Below are positions 38,551 to 47,511 of a stretch of 64,000 bases of DNA, piece by piece (the first letter of the stretch is position 1; every line of letters begins with the position of its first letter). The translations under genes and the position numbers were made by a program. The DNA is from Janthinobacterium silvisoli (GTDB taxonomy: Bacteria > Pseudomonadota > Gammaproteobacteria > Burkholderiales > Burkholderiaceae_D). The stretch is from the NCBI RefSeq assembly GCF_014200725.1, contig NZ_JACHCL010000001.1, positions 1,054,001-1,118,000 on the forward strand. The letters run 5' to 3'. Below the pieces are notes generated by a model, which ran no database searches, had not been told where the DNA came from, and saw only the letters and a list, made by a program, of their open reading frames with translations.

Positions 38551-39090
38551 TTATAGTTCCAACAGGAAGCGCGCGTACTCCACCGCGCTTTGTCCCACAC
38601 GCTCGGTATACGCCGGCTCTGCGTCGCCATGTTCAGCGCCATAGAAGGCAAACAGCTGGCGTCCTTCTGCCTGGATATAGTTGAACGTCACCTCGAATGG
38701 CGCCAGCAGTTGCGCCAGTGTGTACCCCCACTTACCTTCCGGCGCAAAGTCCGGCTCGTTAATGCCTGCCGTCACGCCCAGCGCCACCTTGCGGCCCTTG
38801 AACGCCACACCGCCCGTGCCATAGGCCCAGCCATAAGTAAGTACTTCATCGAGCCACTTCTTCATGAGCGGTGGGCAATTGAACCAGTACATGGGAAATT
38901 GCAGCACCACATTGTCGTGGGCCTCCACCAGCGCCTGCTCCTTCGCCACATCGATATTGCCATCAGGATAAGCCTGATGCAGATTGTGGATGGTGAACTG
39001 CTCGGGGTACAGGCTCAGTTCCTGCAGCCAGCGCTGGTTGACGACCGAGTTTTCAATAGTGGGATGGACAACGATAACCAGTGTTTTCAT
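38551..39090 (-). CDS. NAD(P)H oxidoreductase, flavodoxin-fold (KefF/NQO-like)
   Basis: This 179-aa protein has the flavodoxin-like fold of the NAD(P)H dehydrogenase (quinone) family Flavodoxin_2. MKTLVIVVHPTIENSVVNQRW is the FMN phosphate loop region. QFPMYWFNCPPLMKKWLDEVLTYGWAYG is the typical second flavin-binding segment. These enzymes perform two-electron quinone reduction. It lies 220 bp downstream of hxlR-type gene on the same strand with an inverted-repeat operator candidate between. HxlR regulators often control such reductases. It is convergent with the GAF-GGDEF gene (3 bp apart). Confidence 0.9.
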   Translation of the reverse strand: MKTLVIVVHPTIENSVVNQRWLQELSLYPEQFTIHNLHQAYPDGNIDVAKEQALVEAHDNVVLQFPMYWFNCPPLMKKWLDEVLTYGWAYGTGGVAFKGRKVALGVTAGINEPDFAPEGKWGYTLAQLLAPFEVTFNYIQAEGRQLFAFYGAEHGDAEPAYTERVGQSAVEYARFLLEL

Positions 39091-39211
39091 GCTGCTTCTT
39101 TCACAAGGATGAGATCGATGGAAAGGGCCCTGCGCATGAAAAAACAGGCAAGCGGGCGCCCTTCCTGCAAGTACGTACTCGCACCGATCAGGCAGAAACA
39201 GCATAACTTTA

Positions 39212-39236
39212 GTGAGTACCTTTAACAAGTACGCAC
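39212..39236. promoter_or_regulatory. Inverted repeat, candidate HxlR operator
   Basis: GTGAGTAC at 39212-39219 and GTACGCAC at 39229-39236 form an inverted repeat with one mismatch and a 9-bp spacer. It lies about 125 bp upstream of the quinone reductase start. The spacing and GTAC cores fit HxlR-family sites, but the assignment is inferred from position. A further AAGTACGTACT-like sequence lies near 39169-39180. Confidence 0.45.
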
Positions 39237-39310
39237 ATTTTCTATGCATACCATAATAAAAGTAAGTAACATGATCAAACAGAACCGGGCGACACTCCTT
39301 ATCTGTATTG

Positions 39311-39652
39311 TCAGGCTGGCTGGTGCGCCTCGCCCCACTCGCACAAGGTATTGAGTACAGGGATCAAGGATGCGCCCTTGCCGGAAAGTGAGTACTCAAC
39401 CTTGGGCGGCACTTGCGGATATTCCTTGCGGACGATCAAGCCATCGGCTTCCAACTCCTTCAGCACCACGCTGAGGGTTTTGAACGCGATGCCGCCCAGA
39501 TAGCGCTTGAGCTCATTGTGGCGCAGCAGCTTGTGTTCGGCCAGCACATACAGGATCAGCATCTTGTATTTGCCGCCGATCAGCGACAAGGTGTAGCCGA
39601 ACCCGGTATCGATGAGGGCCACGCCGCTGGGGACGCAGAGATCGTCGTTCAT
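39311..39652 (-). CDS. HxlR-family transcriptional regulator
   Basis: This 113-aa protein has the HxlR winged helix: GKYKMLILYVLAEHKLLRHNELKRYLGGIAFKTLSVVLKELEADGLIVRKEY, followed by the wing VPPKVEYSLSGKG. Members commonly sense electrophiles or redox state through cysteines. Here Cys occurs near the N terminus (MNDDLCVPSG) and near the C terminus (LCEWGEAHQ). The ATG at 39652 gives the family N terminus. It sits directly upstream of the flavodoxin-fold reductase on the same strand. Confidence 0.92.
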   Translation of the reverse strand: MNDDLCVPSGVALIDTGFGYTLSLIGGKYKMLILYVLAEHKLLRHNELKRYLGGIAFKTLSVVLKELEADGLIVRKEYPQVPPKVEYSLSGKGASLIPVLNTLCEWGEAHQPA

Positions 39653-39739
39653 GACTGTGTTTTCTTCTGTAGCTAGGATGGAAGTTGGCAGCGTAGCAGC
39701 TTTGCGCTCTATCGGCCATGGAAAGTGACACACATAAAA

Positions 39740-39763
39740 AAAGCGAGCCCTCAGGCTCGCTTT
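39740..39763 (-). terminator. Terminator of gltA
   Basis: Read on the minus strand, the stem GCGAGCC-TGAG-GGCTCGC is followed by seven T. It lies about 45 bp after the gltA stop. Confidence 0.9.
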
Positions 39764-39807
39764 CTTGCGCCGGGCCACAAGGCACGGCAGGATCAACACG
39801 CCAAAAC

Positions 39808-41112
39808 TTAGGCGCGCTTATCCAGTGGCAATACTTCGCGGGTGGTCGAACCGACGAACAACTGACGTGGACGGCCGATTTTTTGCTCTGGGTCGGCGAT
39901 CATTTCGTTCCATTGGGCGATCCAGCCGATGGTGCGGGCCATGGCAAAGATACCGGTGAACAGCGACACAGGGATGCCCAGTGCCGATTGCACGATGCCC
40001 GAGTAGAAGTCGACGTTAGGATACAGTTTGCGCGAAACGAAGTAGTCGTCGTTCAGTGCAATTTTTTCCAGTTCCATTGCCAGCTTGAACAACGGGTCGT
40101 CTTGCAGGCCCAGTTCGTTCAGCACTTCGTAGCAGGTTTCACGCATCAGTTTGGCGCGTGGGTCGAAGTTTTTGTACACGCGGTGGCCAAAGCCCATCAG
40201 CTTGACGCCGGAGTTCTTGTCCTTGACTTGCTCGATGAACGCTGGAATGTTATCGACGGTGCCGATTTCTTTCAGCATGTTCAAGGCAGCTTCGTTCGCG
40301 CCGCCGTGGGCAGGGCCCCACAGGCAGGCGATACCGGCAGCGATACAGGCGAACGGGTTGGCGCCCGACGAACCGGCCAGACGGACGGTCGAAGTCGAAG
40401 CGTTTTGCTCGTGGTCTGCGTGCAGGATCAGGATACGGTCCAGGGCGCGCACCAGCACGTCGTTGACTTTGTATTCTTCGCATGGATTGCCGAACATCAT
40501 GCGCATGAAGTTGGCGCTGTACGACAGGTCGTTGCGTGGGTACACGAACGGCTGGCCGATCGAGTATTTATAGGCCATCGCCACCAGGGTAGGCATCTTG
40601 GCGATCAGGCGGATAGCCGACACTTCACGGTGCGTGGCGTTGTTGATGTCCAGCGAATCATGGTAGAACGACGCCAGCGCGCCGACGGTGCCCACCAGGA
40701 CCGACATCGGATGCGCGTCGCGGCGGAAGCCACGGAAGAAGAATTGCATTTGCTCGTGCACCATGGTGTGCTTGGTCACGGTTTCAACGAATTCTTCTTT
40801 TTGTGCTGCGTTTGGCAGTTCGCCGTTCAGCAGCAGGTAGCACGATTCCATGAAGTCGGCGTTCACGGCCAACTGTTCGATCGGGTAACCGCGGTACAGC
40901 AGCTCGCCCTTGTCACCGTCGATGTAGGTGATCGACGAATTGCACGAGGCGGTCGACATAAAGCCTGGGTCGTAGGTGAACTTGCCACTACCGGCGTACA
41001 GTTTGCGGATGTCGATGACGTCCGGACCTACCGTACCTTTGTAGATAGGAAATTCAAGCGATGGGCTGCCATCGGAGAACGACAGGGTAGCTTTTGTGTC
41101 AGAGGTATTCAT
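39808..41112 (-). CDS. gltA: Citrate synthase
   Basis: This is the type II hexameric-like citrate synthase of the TCA cycle (434 aa). [27 protein letters not shown] is the N-terminal family segment. The catalytic residues lie in [36 protein letters not shown] and [30 protein letters not shown] follows. The ATG at 41112 has AAGGAAG about seven bases upstream. It follows sdhE by 123 bp on the same strand. In related genomes it is usually followed by odhA, which here lies 3.6 kb away. Confidence 0.97.
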   Translation of the reverse strand: MNTSDTKATLSFSDGSPSLEFPIYKGTVGPDVIDIRKLYAGSGKFTYDPGFMSTASCNSSITYIDGDKGELLYRGYPIEQLAVNADFMESCYLLLNGELPNAAQKEEFVETVTKHTMVHEQMQFFFRGFRRDAHPMSVLVGTVGALASFYHDSLDINNATHREVSAIRLIAKMPTLVAMAYKYSIGQPFVYPRNDLSYSANFMRMMFGNPCEEYKVNDVLVRALDRILILHADHEQNASTSTVRLAGSSGANPFACIAAGIACLWGPAHGGANEAALNMLKEIGTVDNIPAFIEQVKDKNSGVKLMGFGHRVYKNFDPRAKLMRETCYEVLNELGLQDDPLFKLAMELEKIALNDDYFVSRKLYPNVDFYSGIVQSALGIPVSLFTGIFAMARTIGWIAQWNEMIADPEQKIGRPRQLFVGSTTREVLPLDKRA

Positions 41113-41235
41113 GGGCTCTTCCTTCTCGGGAGTGAGTCGAAATTAAAATCAAAAAATTCTGGCTGCAATTCGCACCGCACTTCGGCAGTGCTACAGCGCG
41201 CCACTCGCACCGTTTGCAATATATCGCCCAGGCGT

Positions 41236-41517
41236 CTAGGCAATGCGTAGTCGTTGCAGCAGTGCGCGCACATGCGGCAGATCGACTTCGCCTTCCGGCT
41301 CTTTACGGGCCAGTACCAGATCCATCAACGCATTGTCCGACAAATCGAGCAAACGCGTCAGCGCGTCAACTTCCTCGTCGGTCAATTCGGTTTCATACGC
41401 ATCGAGAAAACGAGTGAGAATGATATCGTTTTCCAGCAGGCCACGCCGTGAGCGCCAGCGCAGGCGGGCGCGGTTGGCCGGGTCGGCCTGATGCGAGGAC
41501 AAAATTGGGTCTGTCAT
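41236..41517 (-). CDS. sdhE: FAD assembly factor SdhE
   Basis: SdhE (93 aa, Sdh5/YgfY family) promotes covalent flavinylation of SdhA. The conserved RLRWRSRRGLLENDIIL segment contains the RGxxE signature (RRGLLE) that contacts the flavoprotein. LTDEEVDALTRLLDLSDNALMDLVL follows. The ATG at 41517 is chosen since TTG upstream adds only four residues. It sits between sdhB and gltA, as is standard in Burkholderiales. Confidence 0.94.
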   Translation of the reverse strand: MTDPILSSHQADPANRARLRWRSRRGLLENDIILTRFLDAYETELTDEEVDALTRLLDLSDNALMDLVLARKEPEGEVDLPHVRALLQRLRIA

Positions 41518-41635
41518 TTTGTTCAACACTTTCGGTGTGCCTTGACGGCACGGTACTACTTTGCAGGCGCCGCCTGCCCGGAAAGCTTATTGCCCTCCTC
41601 TGCTGGCGGCGCCCGGCGGACGCAATACTGAAGAA

Positions 41636-42346
41636 TCAGATCGCGCGGCGAACCATCAATTCCTTGATCTTGCCGATTGCCTTGTTCGGGTTCAAACCTT
41701 TAGGGCAGACATCGACACAGTTCATGATCGAATGGCAGCGGAACAGACGGTACGGATCTTCCAGGTTGTCCAGACGCGCGCCGGTCGCTTCGTCGCGCGA
41801 ATCGGCGATAAAACGGTAGGCTTGCAGCAGGCCAGCCGGACCGACGAACTTGTCCGGATTCCACCAGAACGACGGGCACGAGGTCGAGCAGCAAGCGCAC
41901 AGGATGCACTCGTACAGGCCATCGAGCTCTTCGCGCTGTTCCGGCGATTGCAGACGTTCTTTTTCAGGCGGGATCGAATCGTTGATCAGGAACGGCTTGA
42001 TCGAATCGTACTGCTTGAAGAACTGGGTCATGTCGACGATCAGGTCGCGGATGACTGGCAAACCTGGCAATGGGCGCAGCACGATAGGCTCGCTCAGTTC
42101 GTTCAGGTTGGTGGTGCAAGCCAGGCCGTTCTTGCCGTTGATGTTCATCGCGTCCGAACCGCACACGCCTTCGCGGCACGAGCGGCGCAGGGCCAGCGAG
42201 TCATCGACGTCCGCCTTGATGCGCTGCAGTGCGTCGAGCAGCATCTTGTCGGTGTCTTTCAGTTCGACCGTCAGGTCTTGCATGTACGGCTTGGCATCCT
42301 GGTCAGGATCGTAGCGGTAGATTTTGAATTTAAGAGTGCGTGCCAT
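41636..42346 (-). CDS. sdhB: Succinate dehydrogenase iron-sulfur subunit
   Basis: SdhB carries the [2Fe-2S], [4Fe-4S] and [3Fe-4S] clusters of complex II (236 aa). The cysteine motifs are CREGVCGSDAMNINGKNGLAC (2Fe-2S), CILCACCSTSCPSFWW (4Fe-4S) and CHSIMNCVDVCPKGLNP (3Fe-4S and 4Fe-4S). The start MARTLKFKIYRYDPDQD is the normal N terminus. It is 9 bp downstream of sdhA and 118 bp upstream of sdhE. Confidence 0.97.
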   Translation of the reverse strand: MARTLKFKIYRYDPDQDAKPYMQDLTVELKDTDKMLLDALQRIKADVDDSLALRRSCREGVCGSDAMNINGKNGLACTTNLNELSEPIVLRPLPGLPVIRDLIVDMTQFFKQYDSIKPFLINDSIPPEKERLQSPEQREELDGLYECILCACCSTSCPSFWWNPDKFVGPAGLLQAYRFIADSRDEATGARLDNLEDPYRLFRCHSIMNCVDVCPKGLNPNKAIGKIKELMVRRAI

Positions 42347-42355
42347 GGTATAGCC

Positions 42356-44137
42356 TTAGAAAGTGCGTGGTTTCGGTTTGAAGGTATCTACCGTCAGCGG
42401 CTTGGTCACGACTGGCTTGTATTCCAGTCGGTTGCCTTCCGAGTACCACAGCGTGTGCTTCATCCAGTTGTCATCGTCGCGGTGCGGGTAGTCGTCCTGG
42501 GCGTGGGCGCCGCGCGATTCCTTGCGGGCTGCTGCCGAAACGATGGTCGCTTTTGCCGTTTCGATCAGGTTGTCCAGTTCCAGCGCTTCCACGCGGGCCG
42601 TGTTGAAGACCTTCGATTTATCCTTGAACGAGACGTGCTTGCGGCGCTCGTCAAGCTTCATGATTTCTTCGACGCCCTTGTTCAGCATCTCGTCGGTACG
42701 GAACACGCCACAGTATTTCTGCATGGTGGCGCGAATGTCGTTAGCCACGCCCTGCACGGTTTCCGTGCCGGTCGAGTTTTCCAGGCGTTGCAGACGGCCC
42801 ATGGCGAAGTCGGCAGCGTCGGCTGGCAAAGGTTTGTTTTCCTTGGCTTTCAGGCCGCTGTTGACGATGTGGTTACCAGCTGCGCGGCCGAAGACCACCA
42901 GGTCCAGCAGTGAGTTGGTGCCCAGGCGGTTGGCGCCGTGCACCGATACGCAGGCGCATTCGCCGATTGCGTACAGACCGTTGACCACCTTGGCCGAACC
43001 TTCAGGACCGGTCGGCGTGACGACCTGGCCGTGGATATTGGTTGGAATGCCGCCCATCTGGTAGTGAATCGTCGGCACGACAGGAATCGGTTCCTTGGTC
43101 GCGTCGACGTTGGCGAACTTGTGGCCGATTTCCAGGATCGATGGCAGACGCTTGGCGATGGTGTCGGCGCCGATATGGCGCAGGTCCAGCATCACGTGGT
43201 CCTTGTTCGGACCGCAGCCACGGCCTTCCTTGATTTCCTGGTCCATCGAACGCGACACGAAGTCACGCGGCGCCAGATCCTTCAGGGTAGGCGCATAGCG
43301 CTCCATGAAGCGTTCGCCTTCGCTATTGATCAGGATACCGCCTTCGCCGCGCACGCCTTCGGTAATCAGCACGCCCGCACCGGCCACGCCGGTCGGGTGG
43401 AATTGCCAGAATTCCATGTCTTGCAGTGGCAGGCCGGCACGTGCCGCCATGCCCATGCCGTCGCCGGTGTTAATGAAGGCATTGGTCGAGGCAGCGAAAA
43501 TACGGCCTGCACCGCCGGTTGCCATGATCGTGGTTTTTGCTTCCAGGATCATGCATTCGCCGGTTTCCATTTCCAGCGCAACAACACCGATCACGTCGCC
43601 ATCGGCGTCGCGGATCAGGTCCAGCGCCATCCATTCGACGAAGAAGTGCGTACGTGCGCGCACGTTGCGCTGGTACAAGGTATGCAACAGGGCGTGACCG
43701 GTACGGTCAGCTGCCGCGCAAGCGCGTTGCACCGGCTTTTCGCCGAAATGGGCCGTGTGGCCGCCGAATGGACGCTGATAAATGGTGCCGTCAGGGTTGC
43801 GGTCGAATGGCATGCCGAAGTGTTCCAGTTCGTACACGACCTTCGGTGCTTCACGGCACATGAATTCGATGGCGTCCTGGTCGCCCAGATAGTCGCCACC
43901 CTTGACGGTGTCGAACATATGCCAGAACCAGTTGTCTTCGGCCATGTTGCCGAGCGACGCGCCAATACCGCCCTGCGCCGCAACAGTGTGCGAGCGGGTC
44001 GGGAAAACCTTGGACAAGACAGCGACGTTCAGACCGGCTTCAGCCAGTTGCAAGGACGCGCGCATGCCGGAACCGCCGGCGCCAACGATTACCGCATCAA
44101 AGCGGCGGGTAGGGATTGCAGATTTATATGCTGCCAC
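42356..44137 (-). CDS. sdhA: Succinate dehydrogenase flavoprotein subunit
   Basis: SdhA oxidises succinate with covalent FAD (593 aa). The FAD-binding [20 protein letters not shown] and the flavinylation histidine region [16 protein letters not shown] are visible. The active-site segments [23 protein letters not shown] and [10 protein letters not shown] follow. [21 protein letters not shown] and the C-terminal [18 protein letters not shown] complete it. The start is GTG at 44137, preceded by GGAG and only 2 bp after the sdhD stop. A longer in-frame reading upstream overlaps sdhD and is not credible. Confidence 0.96.
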   Translation of the reverse strand: MAAYKSAIPTRRFDAVIVGAGGSGMRASLQLAEAGLNVAVLSKVFPTRSHTVAAQGGIGASLGNMAEDNWFWHMFDTVKGGDYLGDQDAIEFMCREAPKVVYELEHFGMPFDRNPDGTIYQRPFGGHTAHFGEKPVQRACAAADRTGHALLHTLYQRNVRARTHFFVEWMALDLIRDADGDVIGVVALEMETGECMILEAKTTIMATGGAGRIFAASTNAFINTGDGMGMAARAGLPLQDMEFWQFHPTGVAGAGVLITEGVRGEGGILINSEGERFMERYAPTLKDLAPRDFVSRSMDQEIKEGRGCGPNKDHVMLDLRHIGADTIAKRLPSILEIGHKFANVDATKEPIPVVPTIHYQMGGIPTNIHGQVVTPTGPEGSAKVVNGLYAIGECACVSVHGANRLGTNSLLDLVVFGRAAGNHIVNSGLKAKENKPLPADAADFAMGRLQRLENSTGTETVQGVANDIRATMQKYCGVFRTDEMLNKGVEEIMKLDERRKHVSFKDKSKVFNTARVEALELDNLIETAKATIVSAAARKESRGAHAQDDYPHRDDDNWMKHTLWYSEGNRLEYKPVVTKPLTVDTFKPKPRTF

Positions 44138-44139
44138 GA

Positions 44140-44505
44140 TTACACACTCCAGAGTATCTGTACCGTCCAGCCGGCACAAGCGATCAACCACAGCATGGTG
44201 GCAATTTGCAGGGTCAAACGGAGGCCAGCGCTTTTCACGTAGTCCATCCAGATGTCGCGTACGCCGACCCATGCGTGGTAAAACAGCGCCAGGAACGTCA
44301 CCAGGCTGATCAATTTAAACCATTGCTGTGCGAACAAACCAGCCCAGCCTTCATAGGTGAAGTTGCTGCCAGTCAAGAAAGCGATGAGCAGGATGGCAAC
44401 GTATGCCACCATGACGATGGCGGTGACGCGTTGCGCCAGCCAGTCGCGCAAGCCGTAGTGGGCACCGACAACGAGGCGTTTCGGTCCGATGTTATTGTCT
44501 GCCAT
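44140..44505 (-). CDS. sdhD: Succinate dehydrogenase membrane anchor subunit SdhD
   Basis: SdhD (121 aa) is one of two membrane anchors of complex II. It has three transmembrane helices (about [41 protein letters not shown], and [19 protein letters not shown]). The heme/quinone-site segment [16 protein letters not shown] contains the conserved His and Asp. The ATG at 44505 follows the sdhC stop by 2 bp, so the subunits are translationally coupled. Confidence 0.95.
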   Translation of the reverse strand: MADNNIGPKRLVVGAHYGLRDWLAQRVTAIVMVAYVAILLIAFLTGSNFTYEGWAGLFAQQWFKLISLVTFLALFYHAWVGVRDIWMDYVKSAGLRLTLQIATMLWLIACAGWTVQILWSV

Positions 44506-44507
44506 GT

Positions 44508-44930
44508 TTAAAATACTCCAAACAGTTTCAAAGCGACCAGGGCGGTCAGCACCAGGCTCACGACCAGCACCGAGGAAGCGGTCTTGCGTGCCGACTGCTT
44601 TTCGATGGCGACGTGCACATCCATGAACAGGTGGCGGATACCGGCGCAGAAGTGGTGCAGGAAGGCCCAGACCAGACCCAGGGTGATCAATTTGACCAGC
44701 CAGTGCGAGGCGATGCCGTGGAAGTAGGCGTAGGACATTTCGGAACGCAAGCTCAGTTCCAGCATGTACAGGATGCAAGGCAGCAGGGCGAACATGATAA
44801 AGCCACTGATACGGTGCAGGATCGAGACGATGGCGCCAACGGCCATGCGGTAGTTAGACAATTCGGTAACATGAATGTTACGGAATTGCGGCCGTTCTTT
44901 TTTTGGTACTTCTCTTACGGCTTCAGACAT
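44508..44930 (-). CDS. sdhC: Succinate dehydrogenase cytochrome b556 subunit SdhC
   Basis: SdhC (140 aa) is the larger anchor of complex II. RPQFRNIHVTELSNYRMAVGAIVSILHRISGFIMF contains the quinone-site SILHRISG motif. HHFCAGIRHLFMDVHVAIEK contains the heme-ligand histidine. Three transmembrane helices are expected. The ATG at 44930 has GGGGAGG eight bases upstream. It is the first gene of sdhCDAB-sdhE and is downstream of gntR on the same strand. Confidence 0.95.
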   Translation of the reverse strand: MSEAVREVPKKERPQFRNIHVTELSNYRMAVGAIVSILHRISGFIMFALLPCILYMLELSLRSEMSYAYFHGIASHWLVKLITLGLVWAFLHHFCAGIRHLFMDVHVAIEKQSARKTASSVLVVSLVLTALVALKLFGVF

Positions 44931-45236
44931 GACAAAAACCTCCCCTTTGAATTTCAACTAAATATTGAAGCCGCGATTTTCGCCGATTTTCGCAACCCAC
45001 ACCAATATCTATTGTTACATATAACCAAAATGGTTTTTTACTACACAACTTCGCGCTACTTTCCGTAGTTCACGTAATTTAATTACAGAAACACCTGCAC
45101 TGCTGTCGCCCGCCTGGGCTGGCAACGCCTTGCCTGCGTCCTGTTGTCTCCAATGCCCGCCTCGCGACTGGCACTTTACAAGCGATGTACTTCAGCCTTG
45201 CCACTTTTTCGGGTGTCCAAAGATGCCCCGCGGCTT
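44931..45236 (-). promoter_or_regulatory. sdhC upstream region
   Basis: This 306-bp gap between gntR and sdhC is AT-rich near sdhC. It contains the small inverted repeat AACCA-aaa-TGGTT at 45023-45035. It most likely carries the sdh promoter. I find no copy of the 16-bp palindrome that lies upstream of gntR, and no gene. Confidence 0.35.
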
Positions 45237-46103
45237 TCAGCTGAGTTCATTCTGGTAATGATGATGGCTGGTCAGGTACAGGCCCCGACGCAATTCGACC
45301 GGCTTGTCGCCATAGGTAAACGACACGCGCTCGGAGCTGAGCAGCGGCGTGCCGGCCTCGATATTTAACAATTGCGCGGCGTCGGCGTCGGCGCACACGG
45401 CGCGGATCTGCTCGGACGCCCGTATCATGCGCGTACCAAATTCTGTTTCAAACAGGCCATACATCGGGCCCTTGTATTCCACCAGGCGCTCGGCCGTCAG
45501 TCCCTTGAAGATCAGGCCCGGCAACCATAGCTCTTCGACAATCGTCGGCACGCCGTCGAAATACTGCACCCGCTTGATGAAGATGACGGCGTCGCCCGAT
45601 TTCAATTCCATCAGGCGCGCCACGTCGGCCGGCGCGCGCACGCGGCGAACCTCCAGGAACTTGCTTTCGGGATAATGCGGCACGCCTTCGTCGGGCACCA
45701 GGCGCAGGAAGCGGAAATGTGCGCGCGCCTCGTGGTGGGTCGACACAAACGTTCCCTTGCCCTGCCGGCGCATGACCAGGTTTTCGGCGGCCAGCTCATC
45801 GATGGCCTTGCGCACCGTGCCCTGGCTGACTTTAAAACGGCCCGCCAGCTCGACTTCGCTGGGGATCAGTTCGCCCGGCTTCCACTCGCCCGATTGCAGG
45901 CTCTGCGTAATGAGCGCCTTGATTTGCTGATACAAAGGACTGAAGGTGGGCGAGGCGCTGGCGACCGGTGCGGTCGCGGCTGGATTGGCCGGATTGGCCG
46001 TTCCTGCAGGAGCAGTGACGCTGGCCGGGCTGCCCGCGGTCGGACTGACCGCCCCGCTTGCAGCAGTGGCATTGGTGGTCAGATTGGACGAGGCGGAATT
46101 CAT
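45237..46103 (-). CDS. GntR-family regulator with UTRA domain
   Basis: This 288-aa regulator has a low-complexity Ala/Pro/Thr N terminus of about 50 residues. A GntR winged helix follows (PLYQQIKALITQSLQSGEWKPGELIPSEVELAGRFKVSQGTVRKAIDELAAENLVMRRQGKGTFV). A UTRA ligand-binding domain completes it (residues about 140-285). It diverges from mdh, with a perfect 16-bp palindrome in between, and lies upstream of sdhCDAB. A GntR gene at this place is typical of Burkholderiales. A role in TCA-cycle control is inferred from context. Confidence 0.92.
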   Translation of the reverse strand: MNSASSNLTTNATAASGAVSPTAGSPASVTAPAGTANPANPAATAPVASASPTFSPLYQQIKALITQSLQSGEWKPGELIPSEVELAGRFKVSQGTVRKAIDELAAENLVMRRQGKGTFVSTHHEARAHFRFLRLVPDEGVPHYPESKFLEVRRVRAPADVARLMELKSGDAVIFIKRVQYFDGVPTIVEELWLPGLIFKGLTAERLVEYKGPMYGLFETEFGTRMIRASEQIRAVCADADAAQLLNIEAGTPLLSSERVSFTYGDKPVELRRGLYLTSHHHYQNELS

Positions 46104-46160
46104 AGTCCGACATTTCAACACAAATCACTGCACACGTCCAGCAAAACACTAGAACTTTGC

Positions 46161-46176
46161 TGTCTTATATAAGACA
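46161..46176. promoter_or_regulatory. Perfect palindrome TGTCTTATATAAGACA, candidate GntR operator
   Basis: The 16-bp sequence is fully self-complementary. It lies 58 bp upstream of the gntR start and 234 bp upstream of the mdh start. It is followed by ATAAGATATG. The likely role is autoregulation of gntR and perhaps control of mdh. Confidence 0.6.
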
Positions 46177-46409
46177 TAAGATATGATTGACAGATGGGAA
46201 TCGGAGGCCTAAACTGCCCTCGATAAAACTTGTGAGCCAGCGTTTTATGCTGCCGGCCAGCCACTCTGGCATTGTGCAGCACAGCCGTTACGGCAGCGTA
46301 CACCGGCAATTCGGTGGCGTCGGCCGGTTTTGGTATCATTACAGTTTTTCCGGACAAGCGTAGGCCCAGCCTCAAGCCCGTTTTCTTATCCCATTTTTGG
46401 AGATTCATC

Positions 46410-47399
46410 ATGGCTAAAACCCCAATGCGTGTTGCAGTGACCGGCGCCGCCGGCCAGATCGGCTACGCCCTGTTGTTCCGCATCGCCAACGGCGACATGC
46501 TCGGTAAAGACCAGCCTGTTATCCTGCAATTGCTTGAAATCCCGGACGAAAAAGCCCAGAAGGCGCTCAAGGGCGTGATGATGGAAATCGACGACTGCGC
46601 GTTCCCGCTGCTGACCGAGATGACCGCTCACTCCGATCCGCTGACCGCATTCAAGGATGTCGACGTTGCCGTACTGGTGGGCGCACGTCCACGCGGCCCA
46701 GGCATGGAACGCAAGGACCTGCTGGAAGCGAATGCACAGATCTTCACGGTACAAGGCAAGGCACTCGATGCCGTCGCTTCGCGCAATGTCAAAGTTCTGG
46801 TGGTCGGCAACCCAGCCAACACCAATGCTTACATCGCCATGAAATCGGCGCCATCGCTGCCAGCGAAAAACTTCACCGCCATGCTGCGCCTGGACCACAA
46901 CCGCGCGCTGTCGCAAGTCGCTGCCAAGACCGGCACCGCCGTGAAAGATATCGAGAAGCTGACCGTCTGGGGCAACCACTCGCCAACGATGTACGCCGAC
47001 TACCGCTTCGCCACCGTCAATGGCAAGGCTGTCAAGGACCTGATCAACGATCAGGAATGGAACGCCAACACCTTCCTGCCGACCGTCGGCAAGCGCGGCG
47101 CGGCCATCATCGATGCACGCGGCCTGTCGTCGGCAGCGTCGGCAGCGAACGCCGCCATCGACCACATCCATGACTGGATCCTGGGTACCGCCGGCAAATG
47201 GACCACCATGGGCGTTCCTTCGGATGGCTCGTATGGCATCCCGGAAGGCACCGTGTTCGGCTTCCCGGTCACCACCGAAAACGGTGAGTACACCATCGTT
47301 CAAGGTCTGGAAATCGATGCATTCTCGCAAGAGCGCATCAACCTGACCCTGAAAGAACTGACCGAAGAGCGCGAAGGCGTGAAACACCTGCTGGCTTAA
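46410..47399 (+). CDS. mdh: Malate dehydrogenase
   Basis: This is an NAD-dependent malate dehydrogenase of the 329-aa, cytosolic-MDH-like group (MDH type 2). [23 protein letters not shown] is the nucleotide-binding motif. Substrate arginines lie in [15 protein letters not shown], and the catalytic pair lies in [14 protein letters not shown] and [14 protein letters not shown]. The ATG at 46410 has GGAG eight bases upstream. It starts the mdh-citE-like-mliC-like-acnA plus-strand group. A hairpin (GCGGCGCA/TGCGCCGC, 47416-47434) lies after the stop without a T-run. Confidence 0.97.
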   Translation: MAKTPMRVAVTGAAGQIGYALLFRIANGDMLGKDQPVILQLLEIPDEKAQKALKGVMMEIDDCAFPLLTEMTAHSDPLTAFKDVDVAVLVGARPRGPGMERKDLLEANAQIFTVQGKALDAVASRNVKVLVVGNPANTNAYIAMKSAPSLPAKNFTAMLRLDHNRALSQVAAKTGTAVKDIEKLTVWGNHSPTMYADYRFATVNGKAVKDLINDQEWNANTFLPTVGKRGAAIIDARGLSSAASAANAAIDHIHDWILGTAGKWTTMGVPSDGSYGIPEGTVFGFPVTTENGEYTIVQGLEIDAFSQERINLTLKELTEEREGVKHLLA

Positions 47400-47415
47400 G
47401 TCCAGTTCTGGCGGC

Positions 47416-47434
47416 GCGGCGCAGCTTGCGCCGC
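47416..47434. other. Hairpin between mdh and the CitE-like gene
   Basis: GCGGCGCA-GCT-TGCGCCGC is a perfect 8-bp stem with a 3-base loop. It lies 17 bp after the mdh stop and lacks a T-run. It may protect or attenuate the transcript between mdh and the next gene. Confidence 0.4.
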
Positions 47435-47511
47435 CTGCCACCAAGGCCGCCCGCGACAATCGCGGTGCGGCTGTTTAATCCAGTAGTTTTTATCTGCAGA
47501 TTGCCTTAAGC

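Noticed and set aside
42356-44272. Longer start for sdhA within the sdhD region
   Set aside because: The extra 45 codons overlap sdhD and are not SdhA-like. The GTG at 44137 gives the expected N terminus and has a Shine-Dalgarno.
44140-44778. Longer start for sdhD overlapping sdhC
   Set aside because: The extension is an out-of-frame read of sdhC. The ATG at 44505, 2 bp after the sdhC stop, gives a normal 121-aa SdhD.
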